A DNA stretch of 64,000 nucleotides from Caballeronia calidae. Lineage in GTDB: Bacteria > Pseudomonadota > Gammaproteobacteria > Burkholderiales > Burkholderiaceae. Each line of letters starts with the position of its first letter. The first letter of the stretch is position 1. Of the stretch, positions 50,824 through 59,623 are shown in pieces. Where the stretch lies: the NCBI RefSeq assembly GCF_900044055.2, contig NZ_FCOX02000011.1:118830-182829 (forward strand), written 5' to 3'. The notes beneath the pieces are model-generated. The model worked only from the letters and a program-made list of their open reading frames with translations, ran no database searches and had not been told where the DNA came from. Made by a program: the position numbers and the translations under genes.

Positions 50824-51591
50824 ATGCAACCCTTTCTTCTCGTTATCGGCGCGGGTTTTCTCGCGGGCGCGATGAACGCGCTGGCGGGCGGCGGCTCGTT
50901 CGTGAGCCTGCCCGCGATGATCGCCGCCGGCTTGCCACCGGTTCAGGCGAACGCTTCGAGCACCGTCGCGCTATTTCCCGGCGGCGTCGTGAGCGCGTGG
51001 GCCTATCGCGACGGGCTCGGTCCTGTCGGCTCGGTGTCGATCCGCAAGATGCTCGTCACGACGCTCATCGGCGGATTCGTCGGCGCGGCGCTGCTGCTGT
51101 CCACGTCGTCCAGGACGTTTTCTTTCGTGCTGCCCTGGCTGCTGCTGTGCGCGAGCTTCACGCTCGCGTTCGGCCGCAAGCTCGGCGAGGCGCTGCGGCG
51201 GCGCTGGCATATCGGCGCGTCGGCGGTGCTGTCGATCCAGTTCGTGCTCGGCGTGTATGGCGGATATTTCGGCGGCGCGGTCGGCATCATGATGATGGCC
51301 GTGTGGGGCCTGCTCGACGCGCGCGACCTGAAGAGCCTCAATGCGCCGCGCACCTTGCTCGTGAGCGCGGCCAACTCGGTCGCGGTGCTGACCTTCGCGG
51401 CGGCGCAGGCGGTGCGCTGGCCGGAGACGATCGCGATGCTGTTCGCGGCGATCGCGGGCGGCTATGGCGGCGCTCAGCTGGGCCGGCGCGCGCCGCCGCA
51501 CTGGATACGCACGGGCACCTTGCTGGTGAGCGCCGGCATCACGATCGCATTCTTCGTGAAAATCTACGGGCCGATGATGTTGCATCGATGA
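50824..51591 (+). CDS. TauE/SafE-family (DUF81) sulfite/organosulfonate exporter-like permease
   Basis: This 255-residue membrane protein has about eight helices. Diagnostic motifs are FLAGAMNALAGGGSFVSLPA near the N-terminus, NASSTVALFPG, and GVYGGYFGGAVGIMMMAVWG at the start of the second half. Family members move sulfite, sulfoacetate or other small organic anions, mostly outward. The LysR gene is divergent 82 bp away and likely regulates it. The ATG at 50824 overlaps the extended LysR frame but not its preferred start. Confidence 0.87.
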   Translation: MQPFLLVIGAGFLAGAMNALAGGGSFVSLPAMIAAGLPPVQANASSTVALFPGGVVSAWAYRDGLGPVGSVSIRKMLVTTLIGGFVGAALLLSTSSRTFSFVLPWLLLCASFTLAFGRKLGEALRRRWHIGASAVLSIQFVLGVYGGYFGGAVGIMMMAVWGLLDARDLKSLNAPRTLLVSAANSVAVLTFAAAQAVRWPETIAMLFAAIAGGYGGAQLGRRAPPHWIRTGTLLVSAGITIAFFVKIYGPMMLHR

Positions 51592-51641
51592 TGCGCGCGA
51601 GAAGCCCATGCGCAAGCACGCCGACGTTCGGAGAGACCATC

Positions 51642-51902
51642 ATGATTCCCGCCTTGCTCGAGACCATCGGTGCGCTGTCCCTGCTGCTGAGCGTCGCGGC
51701 GAAGATCGCGCTGCTGCGCGATGACAGCCTGGACGATGCGCCGACGCCTTCAGCAATCCCGCATGCCTGCGCCGCGTGTTGCAGCCGCCGTGCGCGATGC
51801 GAAGCGCATCGCGGCGGCCGCGAGCGCGCGCCGCTCAGTGCGCGGTGCGCTCGAGCGGCGGCAGGCCGAGCGGCTTTCGCGCGGACTCGTAGGCACGGAT
51901 GA
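51642..51902 (+). CDS. Possible small membrane protein (weak)
   Basis: An 86-codon frame starting MIPALLETIGALSLLLSVAA, with GGAGAGACC just before the ATG, which is a reasonable ribosome site 50 bp after the permease stop. The N-terminal 25 residues would form one membrane helix. The rest is Arg/Ala/Cys rich (CAACCSRRARCEAHRGGRER) and overlaps the end of an antisense gene, which is typical of a spurious frame. Either only the front part matters or the frame is not translated. Confidence 0.25.
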   Translation: MIPALLETIGALSLLLSVAAKIALLRDDSLDDAPTPSAIPHACAACCSRRARCEAHRGGRERAPLSARCARAAAGRAAFARTRRHG

Positions 51903-52338
51903 AGCGCGGATCGTCGTCCAGCTCGCGCGCCATCCAGTTCGACAGATCCGCGCCGCACGCCGGTTCGGCAATATCGCGGAAGCACGGCGAATTCGCGGAC
52001 ATCATCGTCGCTGCCCAGTAGAAACTAAAGAGGGCCTGTTTCTCGGCAGGCTCCATCGAGATGGCGAGCGGATCGGTGCCGGAAAACCAGCGGTCGAGCT
52101 TCGTCGAAAGGGACGCTTCGGTTTCGTGGCTATCGTAGGAGAAGACATAGCCGCCGCCCGCCTGGGCCGTGTGAAAGTCGTTCATCACGACGTCGGCGAC
52201 GAATCGCGCCGCTTTCGCATTGGCCGAAAACGTTTGCGCGTGCGCATTCCAAGCGAGCAACCAGAGCGCGACGAGCAATATGTTTGTTTTATGCCGCCTA
52301 CGCGTACGGCATTTTTTCCGATCGCTTGACACGTTCAC
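51835..52338 (-). CDS. Exported protein of unknown function
   Basis: A 167-residue protein with a basic N-terminus, a hydrophobic signal (NILLVALWLLAWNAHAQ, cut after AHA) and a mature part (FSANAKAARFVADVVMNDFH, DSHETEASLSTKLDRWFSGT, CFRDIAEPACGADLSNWMAR) with two Cys that could form a disulfide. No family is recognised. The start at 52338 is the longest; nothing closer fits the signal peptide. A 9-10 kDa core with Trp/Phe/Tyr suggests a folded periplasmic protein. Confidence 0.65.
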   Translation of the reverse strand: MNVSSDRKKCRTRRRHKTNILLVALWLLAWNAHAQTFSANAKAARFVADVVMNDFHTAQAGGGYVFSYDSHETEASLSTKLDRWFSGTDPLAISMEPAEKQALFSFYWAATMMSANSPCFRDIAEPACGADLSNWMARELDDDPRFIRAYESARKPLGLPPLERTAH

Positions 52339-52559
52339 ACGAATAAGAGGAAATAATTTCGCGCTGTCGCGAATCGGTATGACCTTGAATACTAAGCCGA
52401 TTCTGCTGATATATTAATGTAACGGCGGCGCGCCGCAGGCGATATTCGCGCCGGAGAATCGGGTCATCGGACGAAGGAATCAGGTGTTCGATGTTTCGGC
52501 CTCGCCAATGCAAAACGGCCCATGCGGGCCGTTTCGTGCCATGAGGCGAGAGCGCTTGC
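52339..52559. other. Intergenic region between exported-protein gene and cspA
   Basis: These 221 bp contain the cspA terminator (52512-52534) and a fairly AT-rich segment (52330-52420) that should hold the promoter for the exported-protein gene. No further element is resolved. Confidence 0.4.
52512..52534 (-). terminator. Intrinsic terminator of the cold-shock gene
   Basis: Read on the minus strand, AACGGCCC and GGGCCGTT form a perfect 8-bp GC-rich stem with a short loop followed by TTTT, 25 nt after the csp stop. It is a good rho-independent terminator. Confidence 0.8.
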
Positions 52560-52763
52560 TTACAGCGGCTGGATCGTCGAAGCCTGCTTGCCCTTGGGGC
52601 CTTGCTTGACTTCGAAGCTCACCTTCTGGTTCTCCTGGAGCGACTTGAAACCCTTCGACTGGATCTCGGAGAAATGTGCAAACAGGTCTTCGCCGCCGTC
52701 ATCCGGCGTGATGAAACCAAAACCCTTTGCATCGTTGAACCACTTCACGGTACCTGTTGCCAT
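52560..52763 (-). CDS. cspA: Cold-shock domain protein (CspA family)
   Basis: A 67-residue single cold-shock domain with both RNA-binding motifs: RNP1 in KGFGFITPD and RNP2 in DLFAHFSEI, plus the opening [14 protein letters not shown]. These proteins bind single-stranded RNA and melt secondary structure. ATG 52763 lies just after a purine run (GGTTTGGAAAAAA). The leader is about 60 nt from the predicted promoter at 52832-52860, shorter than the thermosensing leader of E. coli cspA. A strong terminator follows. Several csp paralogues are usual per genome, so the exact paralogue is not resolved. Confidence 0.93.
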   Translation of the reverse strand: MATGTVKWFNDAKGFGFITPDDGGEDLFAHFSEIQSKGFKSLQENQKVSFEVKQGPKGKQASTIQPL

Positions 52764-52831
52764 TTTTTTCCAAACCCTTTGAGACGAATTTCGTTGAAGT
52801 TTGCGCTTCGAATTTTTTCGAGCGACAGGGA

Positions 52832-52860
52832 GTTTTACCATGCCGGAACGCCGAGTTCAA
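52832..52860 (-). promoter_or_regulatory. Sigma-70 promoter candidate of cspA
   Basis: On the minus strand TTGAAC (52860-52855), a 17-nt spacer and TAAAAC (52837-52832) match 4 of 6 bases at each hexamer with ideal spacing. Transcription would start near 52825, giving a leader of about 60 nt. Confidence 0.5.
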
Positions 52861-53015
52861 ATAAGCGTTTTTGCTAAGAGACGCGACATAAGTGCGTCAT
52901 ACTACGTCCGGCGCCCGCCGTTCGGGTTGAAATCTTTTTGATCGGACCATATTCGCGCGCGCGTTCGATTATCCTCGACAAGTCGGTCAGGCAAACCACA
53001 AAGGGCACGTTTTCC

Positions 53016-53804
53016 ATGGCACACACGCTTTCCAACGCCGCGCCACGCGTCACGTCCGGCATCCTTCGGCTCGATGCGCCGGAAATCCTGCAGGCGCGAC
53101 GCGAGCTTGCGGCCTGCTTCCGGCTGGCGGCGTTGCATGGCTATGAAGAGGGCGTCTGCAATCACTTCTCGGCGATGGTGCCGGGCCGCGACGATCTGTT
53201 CTTCGTCAACCCATACGGCTATGCGTTCAGCGAGATCACGGCGTCGCGTCTTCTGATCTGCGACTTCGACGGCAATGTCATCGACGGCGAGGGCGAGCCC
53301 GAAGCGACCGCGTTCTATATCCATGCGCGCGTGCACAAGCTGCTGCCGCGCGTGAAGGCGGCCTTTCATACGCATATGCCGAACGCGACGGCGCTGTGCC
53401 TGCTCGAAGGGCCGCCGCTCGTGTGGGCGGGCCAGACCGCATTGAAGTTCTATGGCCGCACCGCCGTCGACGAGGACTACAACGGCCTGGCCCTCGACGA
53501 TGCCGAAGGCGACCGCATCGCCCGCACGATGGGGGATGCCGATATCCTCTTCCTCAAGAATCACGGCGTGATGGTTGCGGGTGCAACTATCGCGGAGGCG
53601 TGGGACGATCTCTACTATCTGGAGCGCGCGGCGGAGGTGCAACTGCGGGCGATGAGCGCGAACCGGCCGCTCAAGCCGGTGCCGCACGAGATCGCGCAGC
53701 GCACCTACGAGCAGATGCGCGCGGGCGATGCCGAGAGTGCCCGGGCGCATCTCGCAAGCGGCATGCGGCAGTTGCGCGCGAGCGGCATCGACTTCGAAGC
53801 GTGA
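53016..53804 (+). CDS. Class II aldolase/adducin-family protein
   Basis: This 262-residue protein has the zinc-dependent class II aldolase fold. The Zn-ligand region is AAFHTHMPNATALCLLEG (HTH motif), and the late His is in LFLKNHGVMVAGATIAEAW. The block GYEEGVCNHFSAMVPGRDDL is typical of the adducin-like branch found as decarboxylases, aldolases or ulosonate enzymes. It converges exactly with the sugar permease gene (stops abut at 53804/53805), so it is not in that operon. No dedicated pathway can be named. ATG 53016 is preferred; the frame extends 26 codons upstream. Confidence 0.83.
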   Translation: MAHTLSNAAPRVTSGILRLDAPEILQARRELAACFRLAALHGYEEGVCNHFSAMVPGRDDLFFVNPYGYAFSEITASRLLICDFDGNVIDGEGEPEATAFYIHARVHKLLPRVKAAFHTHMPNATALCLLEGPPLVWAGQTALKFYGRTAVDEDYNGLALDDAEGDRIARTMGDADILFLKNHGVMVAGATIAEAWDDLYYLERAAEVQLRAMSANRPLKPVPHEIAQRTYEQMRAGDAESARAHLASGMRQLRASGIDFEA

Positions 53805-55079
53805 TTACTTGCGCGTGCCAAAGCGCCTGAACCATCCCCGCTTGCCCATATCCGTCTGCTGCAGAAACACGGCAATCACGATGATCAGGCCTTTGAGCAC
53901 GAGCTGCGTATTGCTGTCGATATCGTTGAGCAACAGGATATTGCTCAAGAAGCCGAAGATCAGCACGCCCGCCACCGTGCCCGACACGCGTCCGACGCCG
54001 CCCGCAAGACTCGTCCCGCCGATCACCACGGCGGCGATCGCATCGAGCTCCCAACCCATGCCGGCATCGGCCTTGCCCTGCCGATACTGCGCCGCGTAAA
54101 GCACGCCGACGAGCGCCGACAGCAACCCCGAGATCGCATACGCGGCCATCTTGTGACGCGCGACATCGAGGCCCGACACCACCGCGCATTTCTCGTTGCC
54201 GCCGATTGCATAGAGATACTTGCCGAACACGGTGCGATTCATCACGAAGCCCACCATCACGGCGATCACCAGAAAGAACAGGGCGGGCACCGGCACCACG
54301 TTGAAGAGCAGCGCGCGGAGCGCTTCGATATCGGTCGTCGCGTTGGTGCCGCTGTAGATCGAGTACACGGCCGTGTCCTGGCCCGCGATCAGGCGCGCGG
54401 CGCCGAGCACGCCGACCATCGCGGCGAGCGTCACGATGAAGGGCTGCATGCGCCCGCGCGTGATGATCCAGCCGTTGAGCGCACCGAGCGTGAAGCCCGC
54501 GAGCGGCACGATCCACATCACGGCGAGAAGCGGCATGCGATGCCCGCCGTGGAGCGCGATATACGCGCACGCCAGCGCCGCGATGACGAGCGCGATGCCC
54601 GCTTCCATCGCGATGGAAGCACGGCTCGCGACACGCGGCGCACGCGCATCGCGGGCGCGCATGATGCCGCGCACGACACCGAGCGCCGCGAATACGATCG
54701 CGAACACCGCGACCGCATCGAGCACGAGCGATGCGTACACCGCGCGATTCCAGCCGTCGGTGGTGAGCAGCATCGCGGTGAGCACGCTGCCGAGCCCCAT
54801 GATGGCGCCGACCGAGAGATCGATGCCCGCGGTGATGATCACGAGCGTCATGCCGATGGAAATCACGCCGACGTTCGCGACTTGCCGGAACACGTCGGAG
54901 ATATTCGCGCTCGACAGGAAGATGTTGCCGCCGTCGGCCGCGTGCGGCGACGTGAGCGCGCCGACCACGAGCAGCACGATGAGCCCCAGGTAATACTTGA
55001 GATACCTGAGGAGCGTGCTCAGGTGTCGCTGGCGTGCGGTGGCCGTGGGCTCGGCGAGTTGGTCCTGCGCGTGCAGCAT
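53805..55079 (-). CDS. Sugar ABC transporter permease (CUT2, XylH/RbsC-like)
   Basis: A 424-residue permease with 10-12 helices, longer than RbsC (about 320) and closer to XylH. Family blocks are ISIGMTLVIITAGIDLSVGA, TLGALNGWIITRGRMQPFIV, TVFGKYLYAIGGNEKCAVVS (cytoplasmic coupling loop) and GGTSLAGGVGRVSGTVAGVL. A large middle insert with a charged stretch (RGIMRARDARAPRVASRAS) accounts for the extra length. It is the third gene after the binding protein and ATPase. The LacI regulator upstream should control the set. The likely substrate is a pentose or similar monosaccharide. Confidence 0.88.
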   Translation of the reverse strand: MLHAQDQLAEPTATARQRHLSTLLRYLKYYLGLIVLLVVGALTSPHAADGGNIFLSSANISDVFRQVANVGVISIGMTLVIITAGIDLSVGAIMGLGSVLTAMLLTTDGWNRAVYASLVLDAVAVFAIVFAALGVVRGIMRARDARAPRVASRASIAMEAGIALVIAALACAYIALHGGHRMPLLAVMWIVPLAGFTLGALNGWIITRGRMQPFIVTLAAMVGVLGAARLIAGQDTAVYSIYSGTNATTDIEALRALLFNVVPVPALFFLVIAVMVGFVMNRTVFGKYLYAIGGNEKCAVVSGLDVARHKMAAYAISGLLSALVGVLYAAQYRQGKADAGMGWELDAIAAVVIGGTSLAGGVGRVSGTVAGVLIFGFLSNILLLNDIDSNTQLVLKGLIIVIAVFLQQTDMGKRGWFRRFGTRK

Positions 55080-55101
55080 GATTGGCGTCTCCGTTCATCG
55101 C

Positions 55102-56619
55102 TCAGGGCGATGCCATCCTGATGAGCACATCGCCCGAGAATTGCTCGCGTGTCAGTACGCCGCGCGCGCGTCCTTCGCACATCACGAGGATGCGGTCGGA
55201 GAGCAGCATCAGCTCGTCGATCTCCGAGCTCGCGACGATCACCGTCACGCCTTCGCGCGCGGCCGCGAGTATCTGCCGATAGATCTCGGCCTTCGCCGCG
55301 ACATCGACGCCGCGTGTCGGCTCGTCGAGCAGGAGAATGCGCGGCTTCGTCATCAGCCATTTGCCGATGATGAGCTTCTGCTGATTGCCGCCCGATAACG
55401 TGCTCGCATCCTGCGCGAGATGGCGATGCTTCACGTTCGATGCCCGCGCCTGAGACGCAGCCCATGCCTGCATACGGCCGCGCCGATAGAACGGAAACCC
55501 CGGCGCGCGCGAGAGCGAGGGCAAGAGCAGATTCGCCTCGAGCGACTGATCGGGCACGAGCCCGTCCTTCTTGCGATCCTCGGTGACGAAGGCGAGTCCG
55601 GCGGCGACGGCGCGATCGGGCGAATCGATCGTGCGCGCATGGCCCGTCACATGAATATCACCTTCGCGCCGATACGGCGACACACCGAAGATCGCTTCGA
55701 GTATTTCCGTCTTGCCCGCGCCGAGCAGCCCCGAGATGCCGAACACTTCGCCTTGCTGCACGGCGAACGACACATCCGATACGAGCGCGCGCGCCGGTCC
55801 CCATAACGTGAGGCCGCGCACGTCGACCGCGAGCGGACGTTCCTGCGGCGCGTCGGCTTCGGTGCGCTCGGGCGGCGCGAAGTCCTTTCCGATCATCATC
55901 GACACGAGCGCCGACGACGATTCCACTTGCCGCATCTGCAAGGTCGCGATGCGCCTGCCATCGCGCAGAACGGTCACGCGATCCGCGACGGCGAAGACCT
56001 CGCCGAGCCGATGACTGATCAGCACGATGCCCATGCCGCGCTCACGCAACTCTTTGGTGAGCGTGAGCAGCGCGTGCGTTTCCGTATCGGAGAGGGCGGA
56101 CGTGGGTTCATCCATGATGAGCACGCGCGCATCGGCGAGCAGCGCCTTCGCGATCTCGACGAGTTGCTTCTCGCCGACCCGCAAGGTGCCGACGAGCGTA
56201 CTCGGCGGCGCGCGAAAGCCCAGTTGCGCGAGCACTTTCGCGGCCGAGGCGTACATCGCGCGCCGATCGGGAAAGCCGAAGCGCGTGCATCGCTCCTTGC
56301 CGAGAAAGATGTTATCGACGGCGGACAGCGTATCGACGAGGTTCAACTCCTGATGAATGATCGCGATGCCCGCGCGCGTCGCGTCGTTCACGCTCGTCAT
56401 GCGCGTGGTCTCGCCGCGCACGCGGATGCTGCCCGCATCGGGCGAATAGAGGCCGCCCAATATCTTCATCAGGCTCGACTTGCCGGCGCCGTTCTCGCCG
56501 ACGAGCGCGTGTATCTCGCCCGATGCGACATCGAAATCGACGCCCGACAGCGCGGCGCTGCCGTTGAACGAGATCGACAGGCCCGCGGCTTCGATGAGCG
56601 GCGCGGCGACGGTTGCCAT
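55102..56619 (-). CDS. Sugar ABC transporter ATP-binding protein (two-domain, CUT2)
   Basis: A 505-residue tandem ATPase as in RbsA/XylG. Domain 1 (residues 1-240) has Walker A in LVGENGAGKSSLMKIL and Walker B in VLIMDEPTSALSD. Domain 2 (about 265-500) has the degenerate P-loop ISGLLGAGKTEILEAI, signature STLSGGNQQKLIIGKWL and Walker B ILLLDEPTRGVDV. Domain 1 reads TLRVGEKQLVEIAKALL at the signature position, a variant common in this subfamily. It energises import through the downstream permease 22 bp away. Confidence 0.9.
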   Translation of the reverse strand: MATVAAPLIEAAGLSISFNGSAALSGVDFDVASGEIHALVGENGAGKSSLMKILGGLYSPDAGSIRVRGETTRMTSVNDATRAGIAIIHQELNLVDTLSAVDNIFLGKERCTRFGFPDRRAMYASAAKVLAQLGFRAPPSTLVGTLRVGEKQLVEIAKALLADARVLIMDEPTSALSDTETHALLTLTKELRERGMGIVLISHRLGEVFAVADRVTVLRDGRRIATLQMRQVESSSALVSMMIGKDFAPPERTEADAPQERPLAVDVRGLTLWGPARALVSDVSFAVQQGEVFGISGLLGAGKTEILEAIFGVSPYRREGDIHVTGHARTIDSPDRAVAAGLAFVTEDRKKDGLVPDQSLEANLLLPSLSRAPGFPFYRRGRMQAWAASQARASNVKHRHLAQDASTLSGGNQQKLIIGKWLMTKPRILLLDEPTRGVDVAAKAEIYRQILAAAREGVTVIVASSEIDELMLLSDRILVMCEGRARGVLTREQFSGDVLIRMASP

Positions 56620-56637
56620 CGCGTGTCTCCGCTTCGC

Positions 56638-57612
56638 TCAGTGGTTCGCGATATATTGCTTCGCGTTGTCCATGAAGATGCCTTGTGTCGGCAGCGTGAC
56701 CTTCTTCGGCACCTTGTCGCCATGCAGCACCTTGAGCGACTGACGAATGCCTTCCGCGCCCGGCGTCGGATACATGAAGGTGCCCGCGAGCAGGCCTTGC
56801 GCGACCCACGTCGCGCCTTCCTGCGGCAAGCCGTCGATGCCGACGAACTTGATGCTCTTCTCGCGGCCCGCATCTTTCGCGGCGAGATAGGCGCCGTATG
56901 CCATCGGATCGTTGTGCGCGTAGACGACGTCGATCTTCGGCTGCACGCGCAGCACGGTCTTCATGTAGTCGTACGCCTTGTCCTGCTTCCAGTCGCAATC
57001 GACGCGCTCGCCCACGCGCTTGATGCCTTTCTCCTTGCCGACGACCTTTTCCGCGCCATCGTGACGATCGTGCGCGGGCTGCGCGCCAAAGCCGCCCCAT
57101 ATCTCGACGAGATTGCCTTGCGCCTTGCCCGGCCCGCCCATCAGCTTGACGATGAAGTTGCCCGCTTCCTGTCCGATCTCCACGTTATCGCCGCCGATGA
57201 ACTGGGTGAACTGATCGCCATTCACTTCGCGATCGAGCACGAACACGGGAATGCCCGCCTTGAAGGCCTTTTCGACGACACCCGTCAGTCCCGCCGATTC
57301 CTTGGGCGAGATGAAGATCGCGTCCATCTTCTGCGTGATGAAGTTCTCCATGTCGGCATTCTGCTTGTCGGTGCGATCGCCCGCATCGGCAATGATCAGT
57401 TCGACCTCGGGATGCTTCGCGGCCTCGGCTTTCATATCCTTGTTGAACTGCACGCGCCACGGCTCGACCGTGGTGACCTGCGAGAACCCGAAGCGATACT
57501 TCTTCTGCTGCGCGAACGCCGGCTGAGCGATGAGCGCCGAGAACGTGCCGACCGCGCCGGCCAGCGGTGCGGCGATGAGACTCGCGGTGATGATGCGTCG
57601 TTTGCTGTCCAT
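56638..57612 (-). CDS. Periplasmic sugar-binding protein (ribose/xylose type)
   Basis: A 324-residue binding protein. The signal peptide (MDSKRRIITASLIAAPLAGA...FAQ) is followed by the type I periplasmic fold: KYRFGFSQVTTVEPWRVQFN at the start, then MDAIFISPKESAGLTGVVEK and GIPVFVLDREVNGDQFTQFI. The Arg after DRxxNG and the block VYAHNDPMAYGAYLAAKDAG are ligand contacts in this family. It is the first gene of the ABC operon, with AGGAG before ATG 57612 and an imperfect LacI-type operator about 100 bp upstream. Confidence 0.9.
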   Translation of the reverse strand: MDSKRRIITASLIAAPLAGAVGTFSALIAQPAFAQQKKYRFGFSQVTTVEPWRVQFNKDMKAEAAKHPEVELIIADAGDRTDKQNADMENFITQKMDAIFISPKESAGLTGVVEKAFKAGIPVFVLDREVNGDQFTQFIGGDNVEIGQEAGNFIVKLMGGPGKAQGNLVEIWGGFGAQPAHDRHDGAEKVVGKEKGIKRVGERVDCDWKQDKAYDYMKTVLRVQPKIDVVYAHNDPMAYGAYLAAKDAGREKSIKFVGIDGLPQEGATWVAQGLLAGTFMYPTPGAEGIRQSLKVLHGDKVPKKVTLPTQGIFMDNAKQYIANH

Positions 57613-57706
57613 TGCGTCTCTCCTGTTATGGATGCCAGCTTCGGGTTCGGTCTTCGGTCGTGCTGTTGCTCTCGCTGGTTCTGATCGATGCTAATCGTCG
57701 ATGAAA

Positions 57707-57720
57707 ATAAAACGTTATAA
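57707..57720 (-). promoter_or_regulatory. Imperfect LacI-type operator before the sugar ABC operon
   Basis: ATAAAACGTTATAA is a dyad centred on CG with 5 of 7 complementary pairs, resembling the core AAACGTTT of the perfect palindrome at 58845. It lies between the lacI stop and the binding-protein start, the expected operator position. Confidence 0.4.
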
Positions 57721-57728
57721 CCTTGGCG

Positions 57729-58829
57729 CTAGCGATCGGCGAGCACGGCCCGCTTGCGTGTGCGAGCGGTGCCATGCGGCGCAGCGCTGTTTTCTTTTGC
57801 CGATGCCTTGTACGGCGGCGCGGTGCTTTCGCGCACGCGCAGATCCGCTTTCATGCGCAGATGCACCGGCTCCGGCGATGATTCGCCTTGCAACTGTTTA
57901 TGCAGCAGTTGCCAGATCGCGCGGCCCACGGCCTCCACCGGCTGATGAATCGAACTGATGCGCGGATGCAGCACGGACATCCACGGGGCATCGTCGAAAG
58001 AGAGCAGCGAGATTTCATCGGGCAGGCGCAGTTCGGCATCGCGTATCGCGCGCAGCGCGCCGAGCGTCGCGACGTTCGCGCCGGTGAAGAGCGCGGTAGG
58101 GCGCTCGCGCCCGGACAGGAGACCGAGCGTGGCCGCATGGCTTTCGGTATCCGTCATCCCGCATACGACGACGCGCGCATGACGCGCGAGCCCCGCGCGC
58201 TTCATCGCATCGAGATAGCCGTCCGCGCGCTCGCGGCTGTTGACGAGATCGAGCGCGTTGACGATGAATGTGATGCGCTTGTGCCCCAGCGCGATCAGAT
58301 GCTCGGTGCCGTCGCTCGCGGCGCGGCGGCTGTCCGTGGTGACGGTGTTCGCGGGAAAACTGTTGTCGACGCGATCGGCCATGACGAGCGGCACATCGCA
58401 TTCGCGCAGTTCTTCTATCGCGTGATCGTAGCCGTGACACGGAATGATGATCATGCCGGCCACTTGCCGCGAGAGGACGAAGCGTATGCGTTCGGCTTCA
58501 CGCTCGGGATCTTCCTGCGCATGCGCGAGCAACAGGCGATAACCGCTTGCGAGCGCATGATCCTCGACCACGCACAAGAGTTGAATGAAGAACGAGTTCG
58601 TCAGGTCGGGCACGACGAAACCGATGGATGTCGAACGGCTGCTGCGCAATTCGGCCGCGAGGCTGTTGCGCCGATAGCCGAGCCGACGCGCGGCTTCCCA
58701 CACTTGCTGACGTCGAGCGGGACTCACGCCTTCCGCGCCCGCCATGACTTTCGACGCGGTGCCCAGCGAGACGCCTGCCGCATTGGCGACATCCTTGAGC
58801 GTGCGAGCCGGTTTTTTTCTCGAGTCCAA
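57729..58829 (-). CDS. LacI-family repressor of the sugar operon
   Basis: This 366-residue repressor has its HTH and hinge at residues 9-60 (TLKDVANAAGVSLGTASKVM, then RRQQVWEAARRLGYRRNSLA) and a periplasmic-binding-like core (GFVVPDLTNSFFIQLLCVVE, RLLLAHAQEDPEREAERIRF, ITFIVNALDLVNSRERADGY). It lies 116 bp upstream of the ABC operon on the same strand and 96 bp downstream of the DUF1349 gene. Its own upstream region has a perfect 24-bp palindrome with the LacI-core AAACGTTT, so autorepression is likely. The effector should be the transported sugar or its phosphate. Confidence 0.9.
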   Translation of the reverse strand: MDSRKKPARTLKDVANAAGVSLGTASKVMAGAEGVSPARRQQVWEAARRLGYRRNSLAAELRSSRSTSIGFVVPDLTNSFFIQLLCVVEDHALASGYRLLLAHAQEDPEREAERIRFVLSRQVAGMIIIPCHGYDHAIEELRECDVPLVMADRVDNSFPANTVTTDSRRAASDGTEHLIALGHKRITFIVNALDLVNSRERADGYLDAMKRAGLARHARVVVCGMTDTESHAATLGLLSGRERPTALFTGANVATLGALRAIRDAELRLPDEISLLSFDDAPWMSVLHPRISSIHQPVEAVGRAIWQLLHKQLQGESSPEPVHLRMKADLRVRESTAPPYKASAKENSAAPHGTARTRKRAVLADR

Positions 58830-58844
58830 GGCGCGGTGTCGTCG

Positions 58845-58868
58845 ATATTCTGAAACGTTTCAGAATAT
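58845..58868. promoter_or_regulatory. Perfect 24-bp palindrome, LacI-family operator
   Basis: The half-site ATATTCTGAAAC is followed by its exact reverse complement. The centre AAACGTTT is the classical LacI/GalR core. It lies 16 nt upstream of the lacI start, inside the expected promoter, so binding would block transcription of lacI. Confidence 0.85.
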
Positions 58869-58925
58869 TAGAAAGCACCGACACGCTGAGCAAATGAGTG
58901 TTTTTACCGAGCCGGGCGCGCCGCG

Positions 58926-59510
58926 TTACATCGAGATGTCGTGCAGCTCCTTCACGACAGGCGGGCCGATCCTGAAGTCTGAGAAGCGTACGGTGAGGCC
59001 GCCGCGCTCGGGCGTGCAGCACATCGGGCCGACGAGCCAGTGGGCATTCGCGCGGCTCGCGGGAAAGGGCGCGAGGCGCATGAGGGTCCAGTTGCGTTCA
59101 TCGGAGCTGCACTGCACTTTCAATACGCCTTGCGCGATCGTCATGCGCAAGCGGAAGCGGTTCGACCCGGCGCGCGAGCCGAGCGACCAGTCGGAGCATT
59201 CATTCGTCAGGACGGTGCTGAACGTGAGCGCGCCATCGTTGTATTCGGCGCCGGCCTTGATCCAGCGCTCGGCGCTTTCGCGCACCATCAGGCCGGCCTG
59301 ATCGTAGAGTGCGGAGAAGTCGCCGTCGACAGCGACGTCCGCGGTGAAATCGCCGTTCACGCTCGCCGCGAAAACATGGCCCGAATCACGCACGAAGCCG
59401 TAATGCGTCTTGCGCCAGAAGTCCGTGTTCTTATCCGTGGTGACGAAGAGCGTGTCGCTTTCGACACGCCATTGAGCGGGCTCGTTGATCCATTGGCATT
59501 GCTCGAACAT
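58926..59510 (-). CDS. DUF1349-family protein (concanavalin-like fold)
   Basis: A 194-residue protein without a signal peptide. WRVESDTLFVTTDKNTDFWR, FAASVNGDFTADVAVDGDFS, YDQAGLMVRESAERWIKAG and VLTNECSDWSLGSRA are characteristic of DUF1349/YesU-type proteins, a beta-sandwich family often beside sugar-utilisation genes. It has no catalytic acid pair I can be sure of. It lies upstream of lacI on the same strand with the palindromic operator in the gap, and might be co-transcribed or independent. A carbohydrate-binding role fits the neighbourhood. Confidence 0.85.
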   Translation of the reverse strand: MFEQCQWINEPAQWRVESDTLFVTTDKNTDFWRKTHYGFVRDSGHVFAASVNGDFTADVAVDGDFSALYDQAGLMVRESAERWIKAGAEYNDGALTFSTVLTNECSDWSLGSRAGSNRFRLRMTIAQGVLKVQCSSDERNWTLMRLAPFPASRANAHWLVGPMCCTPERGGLTVRFSDFRIGPPVVKELHDISM

Positions 59511-59623
59511 GGCGTCTCCGTCGCGTGGATGGGCTGCGCAAGTATGTCATGACACGGCGCGCATCAGGCGGGTCGCGAATTGATCGTATGAAACGAACGA
59601 ATGTTCGATGTGACGGCTTGCGT

